Shown: in pieces, positions 29,564-37,997 of the stretch
Layout of the letters: each line of letters starts with the position of its first letter
How positions within the stretch are numbered: position 1 is the stretch's first letter
From: Bacteroidota bacterium
GTDB lineage: Bacteria; Bacteroidota; Ignavibacteria; Kapaibacteriales; UBA2268
Direction: 5' to 3'
Assembly: GCA_029974985.1 (NCBI GenBank)
Contig: JARKQC010000329.1
Coordinates: forward strand, 17,173-81,172
DNA length: 64,000 bases
Position numbers and translations under genes: made by a program
The notes under the pieces: generated by a model
The model's database searches: none
The model's input: the letters and a program-made list of their open reading frames with translations, nothing else
Told to the model about the DNA's origin: nothing

Positions 29564-30166
29564 TTAATTCATCGTATATTTTAAAGCAATTTTAATTAAT
29601 GATTCTACTTTCACATCATCATTTAGTGTTTTTAATGCTGATTTTACAGCTTTTTCAGCAACATTTTTATTATAACCTAAGGACATCAAAGCCGCAATTG
29701 CCTCGTTTTGTATAGAGTGATTTTTTTTAGTTAAAACGCCTATTTCTGAATTATCAATATTTAATGATAAAATTTTATCTTTTAATTCAAAGCATAGCCT
29801 TTCTGCGGTTTTTTTGCCAATTCCCGGAAATTTTTGTAATGCCGCTAAATTTTGATTACTAATAAATTTTACTAATTCATTTACAGTAATTGAAGATAAA
29901 ATTGTAAGAGCCGTTTTGCCGCCAATGCCCGAAACAGAATTTAATAATAAGAAAGCTTGTTTATCAGTTTCGTTAATAAATCCAAATAAATTAATATCAT
30001 CTTCACGAATTTGAAAAACAATGTGCAGAAAAATATTTTCGTTTATATCTGGTAATTTATCATAGGTAGATATGGATATATTAACATAATATCCAACTCC
30101 GCAACACTCTACAACAGCAAAAGATGTGCTTTTAGATAATAATTTTCCGTTTAAACTTGCAATCAT
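29564..30166 (-). CDS. ruvA: Holliday junction branch migration protein RuvA
   Basis: The 200-residue protein has an OB-fold N-terminus (MIASLNGKLLSKSTSFAVVECCGVGYYVNIS) and two helix-hairpin-helix motifs (SVSGIGGKTALTILSS and FPGIGKKTAERLCFELKDK). The C-terminal domain III is an UBA-like helix bundle (AIAALMSLGYNKNVAEKAV). RuvA tetramers bind Holliday junctions and load RuvB, which is not encoded here. A TACATTTG element lies 30 bp upstream. Length and motifs are normal. Confidence 0.95.
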   Translation of the reverse strand: MIASLNGKLLSKSTSFAVVECCGVGYYVNISISTYDKLPDINENIFLHIVFQIREDDINLFGFINETDKQAFLLLNSVSGIGGKTALTILSSITVNELVKFISNQNLAALQKFPGIGKKTAERLCFELKDKILSLNIDNSEIGVLTKKNHSIQNEAIAALMSLGYNKNVAEKAVKSALKTLNDDVKVESLIKIALKYTMN

Positions 30167-30585
30167 TTTTTTTGAAATCCAAAAATAATTTTATGCAAAT
30201 GTAATAAACAAAAATCACATAAAATTTAATTGTTTGATAAGAATTGAATAATTATTGAAATCATCAATAAATTTTATAGAAAAATGTAATATTTTTTGAG
30301 TTATAGGAGTTAAATGAAAAAAACAACTATTTCCCACCGTCATTTTTTTTATTAAGACGCGTTACTAAATTTTCGATTATGACTTCATTTCTATGGAGTT
30401 CAACAATCTGCCCAAAACAACCTAATGTTATCTTTTAGATCTGCAACTTTCTTGCTATTATGGCGGATTTTTACCGATAAACTTCAATCGAAGAACGAAT
30501 GTTGAACCTTGCACAAATGTCCAATCGAAGCCGTTCAACCCCGCTTTTGGCAAACTGGGTGTTGTGTGGCGTTTTTATTTGTTTG
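30167..30585. other. 419-bp spacer at the left edge of the HNH/DUF262 insert
   Basis: The first 80 bp are ordinary AT-rich ruvA promoter DNA. From about 30340 the composition becomes more GC-rich than the surroundings. It holds a direct repeat CAATCGAAG (30485-30493 and 30522-30530) and an inverted repeat GTTGAAC/GTTCAAC (30501-30507 and 30533-30539), just downstream of the HNH gene's stop. No ORF is credible. The change of composition marks the edge of acquired DNA. Confidence 0.5.
30196..30203 (-). promoter_or_regulatory. Candidate -7 element (TACATTTG) of ruvA
   Basis: The minus strand reads TACATTTG, matching TAnnTTTG, 30 bp before the ruvA start. No clear -33 element. Confidence 0.4.
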
Positions 30586-31509
30586 TCAATATGTTGTCTT
30601 TCCATAGTGTGCTTGTCTGTGGCAATTAGGGCAAAGTGCAATTACATTTTCAATTGTGTCATCTCCACCTTCTGCTAATGTTACAATGTGATGCACTTCT
30701 AAATAAGGTGTCTTGTCATTGTCTCTAAAAAATGGTGCAGATTTTTTACACTTTTCACAATAACCGTTTGCTCTGAATAATGCTTCTGCAACAACAAAAG
30801 GGTTTCTTTGAAATACTACCTGTTTAACAGTTGTCTGTTTGGGTTTTCTACTTGATTTGTTTAAAATTTCTAACCGTTCTTTCTGACTTAAAGTCTTTGC
30901 TTTGTTCAGCATTGCCTCTTCGATTTTTATGAACTCTGAGAAATTAGGTAGTTCCAATTCCTTTGTTGTGTCAAATAAAGAGAAAACATATTCAACAGCA
31001 CCTTTTGAATGAGCTTGCCGCATATGCGGCATTAAGCGTGTATTCATAGCTGCTCGAATAAAGTCTTTGTTACTTTGATTAAAAAAATCAATGTAAGGTA
31101 CAATATTTTTATGCTCAATAATACAACCAATGCTCTTTTTCGTCTTAAACACCAAGTCAGGTGTTTTGTCAATTTCAGTTTTTCTAATATTTCCAACACC
31201 TTTTGTGTATCCAAGAAAAATAACGGGAATGTTTTCTTTTTCAATTACTGGTTTAATCGTTGTTCTGTCACATAAGATTAAAAGTTCAAATGAATTCAAT
31301 TGGATACAAAATTCTTGTCCTATATTGAAACGCAAAAATTGTCCACTTTTGTCTAAGTTCAAATTCCAATTGTTGCTTTTTATTACGTCAGCATAACTTA
31401 TAGCGTCACCTAAGAAATTAATGAACTTCATCCTTGCATTAATGTCGGGTAGTAGTTTTTCAACTACATTCTTTGCGTCTTGAAAATTTTCTCTGTTAAT
31501 TCTTGCCAT
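30586..31509 (-). CDS. HNH endonuclease with unrecognised N-terminal domain
   Basis: The last 62 of 307 residues are a McrA-type HNH nuclease: C251-x2-C254, LEVHHIVTLAEGG with H273/H274, N288 in TIENVIALC, and the second zinc pair C293-x2-C296 followed by H297 and H301. This is a complete beta-beta-alpha-metal site expected to cut DNA. The first 240 residues match no family I know. They contain GQFLRFNIGQEFCIQL, TPDLVFKTKKSIGCIIEHKN and FIRAAMNTRLMPHMRQAHSKGAVEYVF, and could form a target- or modification-sensing module (inference). It is the second gene of a two-gene insert with the DUF262 protein, separated by 60 bp. A restriction or defence nuclease is the most likely role. Confidence 0.8.
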   Translation of the reverse strand: MARINRENFQDAKNVVEKLLPDINARMKFINFLGDAISYADVIKSNNWNLNLDKSGQFLRFNIGQEFCIQLNSFELLILCDRTTIKPVIEKENIPVIFLGYTKGVGNIRKTEIDKTPDLVFKTKKSIGCIIEHKNIVPYIDFFNQSNKDFIRAAMNTRLMPHMRQAHSKGAVEYVFSLFDTTKELELPNFSEFIKIEEAMLNKAKTLSQKERLEILNKSSRKPKQTTVKQVVFQRNPFVVAEALFRANGYCEKCKKSAPFFRDNDKTPYLEVHHIVTLAEGGDDTIENVIALCPNCHRQAHYGKTTY

Positions 31510-31544
31510 AAATTTGATAATGGTGTGGTTGTCCTAAAATGTCA

Positions 31545-31580
31545 CCTAACGGTCGACGTTATGAAACGTTTACCGTTTCG
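31545..31580. repeat. Two short inverted repeats at the junction of the HNH and DUF262 genes
   Basis: TAACG/CGTTA flank GTCGA in the sequence CCTAACGGTCGACGTTATG (about 31546-31563). Next to it, GAAACG (31563-31568) pairs with CGTTTC (31574-31579) across the end of the DUF262 gene. They may form a terminator-like hairpin between the two genes. A recombination-site role was considered but is not supported. Confidence 0.35.
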
Positions 31581-33333
31581 TTGTTTCTTCTTCAGTATTA
31601 GTTTTAAAAACTATATCATATTTATTTTTCAAGTATTTAATCATTTCAACACGTCTTTTTTCAATAAAATCTATTGGGTTAGTCCAAATTTTATCACTAA
31701 AGTCAATATGTTTTTCCTGATTTATTGGAAAAAGAAAATCATAATCAGATACATACTTACTGCCAATTATTGATTCACCCTTGTTATTTTTTGCCATATC
31801 AGTGAAAAACTCTTTGGGATGAATATTAGTTTTGTAGCCATTTATCTCACCTTTTGTTGGTTGCATATTCCAAATAATATCAACTCTACTCTCATATTCA
31901 GGAGTTCTATCTTTTAATTTTTTAGGGAAAATATGGTCAATTTCTGGATTAAATCGACCTTGCATATCAGGTTCAAATTGATATATTCTATGTGGAGTTA
32001 ATATTTTCAATCCAAACCATGTATAACCAATGAATGCTTGCTCATTTACATCAATATTTCTATTGCCTTTTTGAGCGATAAAACTCTCAATTTCTGACAA
32101 TGGGAAGTCAAATAAATTATTTGTAGTAGATGATTTTTCAATAATAATTTTAGAAAAATTATCCGCATAGCTTTGTAAATTCCAGTCGTTTATTTGCGAT
32201 TTTATAAAATATTGATTTATTTTCTTTAAATTCTCGCTACTGAAATTCCTAAAAACAAAACGCTTGTTATAAACTTCGTAGAAATATGTCATTTTGGGCA
32301 ACAATGCAAGGTTTCTTGGAACAATCGAACTGTTGTTTATTTTGAATTGACCCCACAAATAATCAGAAAAAAATGAAAGCAATGGTTCTTCAAGGTTATT
32401 CCAAGAATTTTTAAACTCAATAATTTCTGAATTTTTAACTTTTTTAGGGTCAATTCTCACTCCTTTTTTTACAATTAAGTGCAATAATTGTAAAATACTA
32501 TACGCACTAAACAAATATCCTTTTCCTGTGGAATCATAAATTTTCTTGGAACAACCTTGTAATTCTTCTTCAAAGTCGAAGTAATCAGCCTTTATCTTTG
32601 AAAACAAGATGTCGGCTAAAGATAGAGCCATTCCACCAGTATTTAATCTCTCAAAAATTTCATTAACAATTTTTTCATTCGATGTTTTTATCGGAAAATA
32701 TGCGAGTGATTTCGTTTCTGTTTTGACAAAAATATCCCAAAGCACATCAATGTTTTTTTCAACTAATTCTTCTTCTTTGTCCGTTATATTAGGTTTCTTA
32801 TTTAAAATATTCTTTCGGTAAGTTCTTTTGTCATTGTCAGGTGATTTTGCAAACAACTCGTTCATTCTAATAAAATGCCAATCAATTGTTGAATTTTTTG
32901 AAACAAACGAAAACCCAGTTTCGTCAGGGTCATTACCATTTGCTAAATCGAAAAGTAAATCGTAAATCAATATTTTATCATTAAAAGTATACCTAAAGCA
33001 ACTATAAAGTGTCTGCAATCTCTGTTGTCCGTCATATATTAACCATTTGTCCTTTCTACCATACAGACCTTTATCAACAAGTTTTTGAGTTTCTCCAGGA
33101 ATATAATTTGTAATAAATTCTCGGTAAGGAACTTCTTCTTCTGTATTCCATACAATTAAACCACCAATAGGATAACTTTTTAAAATTGAGTCAAACAATT
33201 TACAGATATACATTTCATTTTCATATCGGCTACCCCAAACATAAGGTCGTTGAATTGCTGGTAAATACCAACCATTCACACCATTATTAATATTATTAAT
33301 CGCTTCTTTTACGGAAATTCCTAAATATGACAT
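31570..33333 (-). CDS. DUF262/GmrSD-like protein with C-terminal HNH (DUF1524-like) domain
   Basis: The 587-residue protein has the DUF262 (ParB-nuclease-like, GmrS) features IQRPYVWG (28-35), SYPIGGLIVWN and WLIYDGQQRLQTLY with DGQQR at 101-105. A helical middle includes the FERLNTGGMALSLADILFSKI line typical of the family. Near residue 465 NPEIDHIFPKKL and then WNMQPTKGEINGYK form the His-Me-finger/HNH-like nuclease seen in DUF1524/GmrD. Relatives act as type IV restriction enzymes or BREX/DISARM-type accessory nucleases cutting modified phage DNA, fuelled by NTPs. The chromosomal target is unknown. It is first in a two-gene unit with the HNH protein and has a TATATTTG element upstream (33458-33465). 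Confidence 0.8.
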   Translation of the reverse strand: MSYLGISVKEAINNINNGVNGWYLPAIQRPYVWGSRYENEMYICKLFDSILKSYPIGGLIVWNTEEEVPYREFITNYIPGETQKLVDKGLYGRKDKWLIYDGQQRLQTLYSCFRYTFNDKILIYDLLFDLANGNDPDETGFSFVSKNSTIDWHFIRMNELFAKSPDNDKRTYRKNILNKKPNITDKEEELVEKNIDVLWDIFVKTETKSLAYFPIKTSNEKIVNEIFERLNTGGMALSLADILFSKIKADYFDFEEELQGCSKKIYDSTGKGYLFSAYSILQLLHLIVKKGVRIDPKKVKNSEIIEFKNSWNNLEEPLLSFFSDYLWGQFKINNSSIVPRNLALLPKMTYFYEVYNKRFVFRNFSSENLKKINQYFIKSQINDWNLQSYADNFSKIIIEKSSTTNNLFDFPLSEIESFIAQKGNRNIDVNEQAFIGYTWFGLKILTPHRIYQFEPDMQGRFNPEIDHIFPKKLKDRTPEYESRVDIIWNMQPTKGEINGYKTNIHPKEFFTDMAKNNKGESIIGSKYVSDYDFLFPINQEKHIDFSDKIWTNPIDFIEKRRVEMIKYLKNKYDIVFKTNTEEETTKR

Positions 33334-33457
33334 AATCTCTCGATTTTATGTTTCTTACACTGACTACTAACTCATTTATCTACGAACTCACAATAAATGA
33401 TATACAAGTATAATAAAAAAATCTTAATTATATTTCAAAAATTCAAAACCCTTTTCA

Positions 33458-33465
33458 CAAATATA
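33458..33465 (-). promoter_or_regulatory. Candidate -7 element (TATATTTG) for the DUF262-HNH unit
   Basis: The minus strand reads TATATTTG, 125 bp upstream of the DUF262 start, in an AT-rich spacer between the ABC ATPase stop and the insert. It could drive both insert genes. Confidence 0.3.
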
Positions 33466-33481
33466 ATAAAACATACAGTAA

Positions 33482-34114
33482 TTAATTATTAGAAACATTG
33501 TAAGATTTGTTACAAAGGGATTTTTCTCTTTCTTCGTTTGTAGCAATAACTACAATACCCTTATTTTCTGCGTGATTGTTTATAACTTTATTTACAATTT
33601 CGATACCTTCGTTATCGAGGTTGGAGGTAGGCTCATCAAGAAATAATAATGTAGGACTGTTTTGCAGTGCGAGAACAAATTTCATTCGTTGCTTCATACC
33701 CGAAGAGAAATTTCGTATTTGAGAATTTCTATGTTTGTATAAATTAAATAAATTCAAATCATTATTTAATTTCGTTATATCAAATTTTATTCCTCTTAAA
33801 TCTGCTGAAATTTTGTAATGCTCTATTGGAGTAAACTCTTCGTATAAATTAAGATATGGCGAAACAAGTGATAAATCATCTTTAATATTATGAAAATCGG
33901 CTTTCTGCTCATTTTTAGTGATATTTATCGTACCAGAATTATACGATAAAACGCCCAATAATACTTTTATTAAAGTAGATTTCCCCGAGCCGTTCGAACC
34001 CGTAATTGCAACCACATCTTTATTAGTAAAATTTAGAGATATATTTTTAAAAATATATTGTTTTCTAACAAAGGCTTTGCTTAAATTTTCTACTTCGTAT
34101 TTTAGATTAATCAT
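33482..34114 (-). CDS. ABC transporter ATP-binding protein (CcmA-like)
   Basis: The 210-residue nucleotide-binding subunit has Walker A GSNGSGKST (39-47), signature NFSSGMKQRM and Walker B TLLFLDEPTSNLD. It is short, like CcmA-type heme-exporter ATPases, which share the FSSGMKQR form of the signature. No permease gene is adjacent; its partner must be elsewhere. The upstream gene on the same strand ends 8 bp before its start, so it may be transcribed with the protease and Fn3-like genes. The transported substrate cannot be determined. Confidence 0.85.
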   Translation of the reverse strand: MINLKYEVENLSKAFVRKQYIFKNISLNFTNKDVVAITGSNGSGKSTLIKVLLGVLSYNSGTINITKNEQKADFHNIKDDLSLVSPYLNLYEEFTPIEHYKISADLRGIKFDITKLNNDLNLFNLYKHRNSQIRNFSSGMKQRMKFVLALQNSPTLLFLDEPTSNLDNEGIEIVNKVINNHAENKGIVVIATNEEREKSLCNKSYNVSNN

Positions 34115-34122
34115 ATTAAAAA

Positions 34123-35820
34123 TTATTTATCAACCACAGCAAATTTACCAATACTTACGTTTTCACCGTTATAAATACCAAATAAATACACTCCCGAAGA
34201 AATTTCACTCGGAATTTTATCCCAAAGAATAATTCTATTATTATTATGAATAGTAACGGGCAAAGATTTTGAATATATCTGCCGCATTTCGCTATCATAT
34301 ATTTGTAAAGTTACTTTTTGATATAACTCACTTTCTTCTGGTGCTGGAAAAATTATATATTTATCAGAATTTTTATTAAAAGGATTTGGATAAGCATAGT
34401 CAATTGCAATAGTATGATAGCCCTTATTAAAATGACTTTTTGAGCAAATAAAATTTTCATCTATTTCTAAATTATAGTAATAGGGTGAATTTTCAAGATT
34501 TTTTGAATTAGGAATTTCTGAATTTGCAACTTGTAAAAAATAGTTTCTATCAATAATAGTTTGTTGCGAGGCAGATTTTAAATCAATATTGCCGAGAAAA
34601 ATATCAAGCGTATCGTCGCTAATTTTACCTTCGGCGGGAAAAATCATTCTAAGAAATCTAAATTCAAAAGGTGATAAATTTCCAGACATAGAAATTGCTG
34701 GTGCCTCGAAATCACGGCTAATATATGGCTCGACAAGAGGTAATACGCTTGCATTGCTAAAATACTGCCCTTCGATACTTCGATTTCCCGTAAAATAAGC
34801 CCAATCTAAAAATTCACACCAAGCGTTTGGTAAACTTGAATTATATTGCTTCAAAGCTAAATCTAGTGCAGAATATACTTCGTATCCTTTGGCAACGTTT
34901 TCCCATATATCTCTCATTATCGAAACACCAAATTTTTCAATTATGTATTGATTAAATATGGAATGCCCATAGCCCGTATTAGCATTGTCAATACCGAATG
35001 CATAACTTGCGGTATTACGGAATAATTGTCTGACGTAATTAATATAATCAGGGGTTTCTGGAAAAATTACTCTTTCCATCGCAACAGCAGTCATTTCCAT
35101 TATAGTTGTAGCCGCGGGCTGACTAATCCCATACATAAATTGTATAGCATGAAAAAATTCATGCGCAACAGTTACCTTTAAAGATGGAATACCGGGATAT
35201 TTATAAGTAGGAAAACTCTTTCCTTTTTGCGGTCGTGTTGAATCTTGAGCAGAAAAATCGTTGTCAATAACTATATATGAATACGTTCTTAAAAAAGGTT
35301 CGGTTGAAATGGCGTCTCTATTTGCAAAATAGGTAAGTCCATAGGTACCACCTTCGTGATAATGCGGATCATCAACAGAATCACTATTTCCTAAATCCCA
35401 TAAATAAACATCGTAGTGGTCAGAGCCTCGAGAGCCTTTATCTAGATAGGGAGAGCGGAATCCCATTTCATTAATATAAATATCATATACATAATCAAAA
35501 TAATAAGCTACAGAATCAACATAGTCGGGGATACCGTTATTATTTTTGTCTATCATAGGTGGGGCATTATAACCCGTTGTATCATAATGAATTCTAAAAA
35601 TATTTTTGGGTGAATCATAATATTTTTGTCCAACACTTGGGTTTTCATTATTGTCAAAATAAATAGTTCTAAGTATTTTTTCTTTTCCATCGTTAGAAAA
35701 AATACTATGAGTAGCGCATTTATCAGCTAATGGAAAATTATTAGATTGAGCAAAAAGAAAAGAATATGAATATACTATAAAAGTAATAAATGTCGAAATA
35801 CTAAATTTGATAATTTTCAT
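34123..35820 (-). CDS. Secreted MXAN_6640-type zinc metalloprotease with T9SS-like tail
   Basis: The 565-residue protein has a signal peptide (FITFIVYSYSFLFAQ). FRIHYDTTG and MIDKNNNGIPDYVDSVAYYFDYVYDIY form the Ca-binding-like entry region typical of MXAN_6640-family proteins. The zinc motif is VTVAHEFFHAIQFMYG with H220, E221 and H224. The C-terminus (YAYPNPFNKNSDKYIIFPAPEES ... SGVYLFGIYNGENVSIGKFAVVDK) is a type-A sorting-domain-like beta-sandwich. It should be an extracellular or surface protease. It lies between the small Fn3-like gene (15 bp upstream) and the ABC ATPase, all on the minus strand. Confidence 0.82.
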   Translation of the reverse strand: MKIIKFSISTFITFIVYSYSFLFAQSNNFPLADKCATHSIFSNDGKEKILRTIYFDNNENPSVGQKYYDSPKNIFRIHYDTTGYNAPPMIDKNNNGIPDYVDSVAYYFDYVYDIYINEMGFRSPYLDKGSRGSDHYDVYLWDLGNSDSVDDPHYHEGGTYGLTYFANRDAISTEPFLRTYSYIVIDNDFSAQDSTRPQKGKSFPTYKYPGIPSLKVTVAHEFFHAIQFMYGISQPAATTIMEMTAVAMERVIFPETPDYINYVRQLFRNTASYAFGIDNANTGYGHSIFNQYIIEKFGVSIMRDIWENVAKGYEVYSALDLALKQYNSSLPNAWCEFLDWAYFTGNRSIEGQYFSNASVLPLVEPYISRDFEAPAISMSGNLSPFEFRFLRMIFPAEGKISDDTLDIFLGNIDLKSASQQTIIDRNYFLQVANSEIPNSKNLENSPYYYNLEIDENFICSKSHFNKGYHTIAIDYAYPNPFNKNSDKYIIFPAPEESELYQKVTLQIYDSEMRQIYSKSLPVTIHNNNRIILWDKIPSEISSGVYLFGIYNGENVSIGKFAVVDK

Positions 35821-35835
35821 TAGGAATTAATTGAA

Positions 35836-36273
35836 TTATCTAAACATTTCTTTAATCATACCCCAAGTACGCCTTATGCTACTTGGTTTATGCTTAACAA
35901 AAGCAACATCACTATAAGTAAAAGTATTATCGGAAAAAACTATTTTTAACCTATAATTGTAAGTGTTTTGAGATTGAATATCATTATTGTCGTTAGAGTT
36001 TTGCTTCATAAACGCTTCTGTATCAACATAATTATAATTCGAAGTGAAACCCTTTGCATTTATAGAATAAATCCTTTTGAAATTTACGCCATTTATGCTT
36101 CTTTCGATATCGAATCTTTTAATACCTTCTTCGGATTTAGTATTCCATTTTATAGAAACAGAATCGCCATTAGATTCAGCAGTAAAATATTCAATAAAAA
36201 TATTACTCGAAATCGCTATAACGGCAACAGCAAGGAATAAAAATATACTTATTAATATTTTGTTACTATTCAT
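35836..36273 (-). CDS. Small membrane-anchored Fn3-like protein
   Basis: The 145-residue protein begins with one N-terminal hydrophobic segment (ILISIFLFLAVAVIAISSNIFIEYF). A single Fn3-like domain of the gliding/T9SS-associated kind follows, with SVSIKWNTKSEEGIKRFDIERSINGVNFKRI and then YNYRLKIVFSDNTFTYSDVAFV. It ends in a basic tail (RRTWGMIKEMFR). Such domains normally belong to long secreted proteins; here one stands alone behind a signal anchor. It starts the minus-strand set with the protease and ABC ATPase. Function unknown. Confidence 0.7.
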   Translation of the reverse strand: MNSNKILISIFLFLAVAVIAISSNIFIEYFTAESNGDSVSIKWNTKSEEGIKRFDIERSINGVNFKRIYSINAKGFTSNYNYVDTEAFMKQNSNDNNDIQSQNTYNYRLKIVFSDNTFTYSDVAFVKHKPSSIRRTWGMIKEMFR

Positions 36274-36780
36274 ACTGCAAAATTATATATATTTTATCAA
36301 TAAACAAAAGAAATTAAGAAATATCATAGATAAATCCATATCTTTTGAACAATTAAAGCATTTTTCATGTTTAATACTTAATTATTATTTAATAAAACGT
36401 TTAATACAAAAAAAAATTATAATTTTATTGTTCAAAAAATATTATTATTTTAGAGAAAACTAAATTTTCTAATATTTTTTTTTGAATTTATATTAATTCA
36501 TTTTTTTTAATTTTCATAATATGATAATAAGTATAGTTAAAAGAATCGTTTTTATATATATAATATTTAGTTTTACGACTAATTTATTTGCTGAACAAAA
36601 TAAGATTGATAGTTTACAAGTTTTATTATCCATAGTACTTTTTAGCTTTTCAATTCTAAATAGTAATAATTTGAATTGTTTTTCTATCAAAACAATAATT
36701 TAAAAATAAAATGAAAACTTATAAGTTAATAAAGAAGTTGTAATATTTGTATAAAATTTTTTTAAAAAGAGGAGCTTACT
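36274..36780. other. 507-bp AT-rich spacer with a small ORF fragment
   Basis: This is a divergent region between the Fn3-like gene and the YciO-like gene. It is almost entirely A/T homopolymer-rich DNA. The only coding-like item is the signal-peptide-bearing fragment at 36521-36703. AGAGGAG at about 36767-36773 is the ribosome binding site for the gene at 36781. Confidence 0.5.
36521..36703 (+). pseudogene. Possible remnant: signal peptide plus start of a sensor/TPR-type gene
   Basis: The 60-residue reading frame starts MIISIVKRIVFIYIIFSFTT and continues NLFAEQNKIDSLQVLLS. A cleavable signal followed by (Q)NKIDSLQ-x-LL is a common opening of periplasmic TPR/sensor proteins in Bacteroidota. 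The rest is short hydrophobic sequence and then a stop, with no continuation downstream in any frame that I can see. It may be the stub of a deleted gene, a small membrane peptide, or chance. Confidence 0.25.
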
Positions 36781-37413
36781 ATGTCTGCACAAATATTGAA
36801 TATTCATCATCAAACACCTGAGGTTAATAAAATCGAAAAAGTTGTTTCGGCTTTAAAAGACGGTGCTGTAATATTGTATCCCACTGATACACAATTTACA
36901 TTAGGTTGTGCTTTATCTAATAAAGAAGCGATTTCGAGACTTCGAACTATTCGTCAATTACCAGAAAATCATTCTATGACTTTTTTATGTGATTCATTGT
37001 CAAATGTATCTGAATTTGCAAAAGTAAGCGATGAAGCTTATAAATTAATTAAGCGACTAATTCCCGGTCCATATACATTTATTTTGCCAGCATCGAAAAA
37101 TGTTCCAAAATTTGCCCAAAATCCCAAGAAACTTACAGCTGGTATAAGAGTTCCAGAAAATAAATTATCTCAAGCATTGCTAAAAGCACACGGATTTCCG
37201 ATAATTTCAATATCAGCTAAATTACCAGATAAAGAATTAACGAGTCCAGATGAAATAATCGAAACATTTTCAAAATTTGTTGATATTGCTGTTAGTTCAG
37301 ATAATTATTCTTTTACTGGTGAATCGAGTATTATTGAAATGACAAGTGATAATTTCGAAATTATAAGATTTGGAGCTGGAATGGATAAATTACGTGAATT
37401 TATTTCAGAATAA
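36781..37413 (+). CDS. YrdC/Sua5/YciO-family protein (threonylcarbamoyl-AMP synthase-like)
   Basis: The 210-residue protein has a single YrdC domain: AVILYPTDTQFTLGCALSNKEAISRLRTIRQLPENHSMTFLCDSLSNVSEFA, PGPYTFILPASKNVPKF and TAGIRVPEN. The segment IRQLPENHSMTFLC resembles the YciO branch more than classical TsaC/Sua5 (KxR..p.s.l). It also lacks the Sua5 C-terminal domain. It may supply threonylcarbamoyl-AMP for the tRNA t6A modification or be a YciO paralogue. A strong AGAGGAG lies 7 bp before the ATG, and a terminator follows, so it is a single-gene unit. Confidence 0.88.
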   Translation: MSAQILNIHHQTPEVNKIEKVVSALKDGAVILYPTDTQFTLGCALSNKEAISRLRTIRQLPENHSMTFLCDSLSNVSEFAKVSDEAYKLIKRLIPGPYTFILPASKNVPKFAQNPKKLTAGIRVPENKLSQALLKAHGFPIISISAKLPDKELTSPDEIIETFSKFVDIAVSSDNYSFTGESSIIEMTSDNFEIIRFGAGMDKLREFISE

Positions 37414-37437
37414 AATACTTATTAACTATAAATTATT

Positions 37438-37485
37438 AGGTTGTTCATAGAAGTATATTATTTCAAATGAACAACCTTTTTTTTC
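37438..37485 (+). terminator. Terminator of the YciO-like gene
   Basis: An 11-bp stem, AGGTTGTTCAT (37438-37448) with ATGAACAACCT (37467-37477), is followed by eight T, 24 bp after the stop codon. Confidence 0.9.
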
Positions 37486-37505
37486 ACTAATTAATATATA
37501 GAATT

Positions 37506-37991
37506 ATGTCAAAAGAAAAATTTCCAGTAACGCCAGCAATAAGATTTCTTAAAGAAAAAAATATCAAATTTGAACAATTTGAATATAATTATGAGGAAAA
37601 CGGCGGTACACTACAAACAGCAAAAGAACTTAATGTTAATGAGCATAATGTAATAAAAACGCTGATATTTTCTACTGATAAAGAATTAATATGTGTTTTA
37701 ATGCACGGTAATTACGAAGTATCACTTAAAGAGCTTGCAAGGCAATTAAATGTTAAGCAAATCATTCAATGTGATGAAAAAACTGCAAATAATGCTACGG
37801 GATATAAATTTGGGGGTACAAGTCCCTTTGGTATGAGAAAAAATATAAGTACATATTTAGAAAAAACAATTTTAGAACTTGAGCGTATTTATATTAATGG
37901 TGGGAAACAGGGTTTTATAATTTCGATTTCACCCGATATTTTAATAAATTTATTAAATGCAAATATTGTATCAGTTGCAATAAAAAAATAG
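37506..37991 (+). CDS. ybaK: Cys-tRNA(Pro)/Cys-tRNA(Cys) deacylase, YbaK family
   Basis: The 161-residue protein is of the YbaK/ProX editing fold. It has TPAIRFLKEKNIKFEQFEY, the substrate loop ELNVNEHNVIKTLIF, conserved K in VSLKELARQLNVK, and TGYKFGGTSPFGMRKNISTYLEKTI with ERIYINGGKQGFIISISP. It hydrolyses mischarged Cys-tRNA(Pro) in trans. The WG-repeat protein gene follows after 6 bp, suggesting co-transcription. Confidence 0.92.
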   Translation: MSKEKFPVTPAIRFLKEKNIKFEQFEYNYEENGGTLQTAKELNVNEHNVIKTLIFSTDKELICVLMHGNYEVSLKELARQLNVKQIIQCDEKTANNATGYKFGGTSPFGMRKNISTYLEKTILELERIYINGGKQGFIISISPDILINLLNANIVSVAIKK

Positions 37992-37997
37992 GTTATT

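Noticed and set aside
30501..30539. Possible integron attC site (GTTGAAC ... GTTCAAC)
   Set aside because: The two 7-mers are in the wrong relative order for the RYYYAAC ... GTTRRRY layout of an attC site, and no integrase or cassette array is present; reported only as an inverted repeat.
31545..31563. CCTAACGGTCGACGTTATG as a recombination core
   Set aside because: It is a short palindrome of about 15 bp and one side fails the GTTRRRY consensus; a simple hairpin explains it.
36077..36463. 128-residue plus-strand reading frame over the Fn3-like gene
   Set aside because: It is antisense to a gene with a recognisable domain and continues into A/T-rich spacer; no signs of a real protein.
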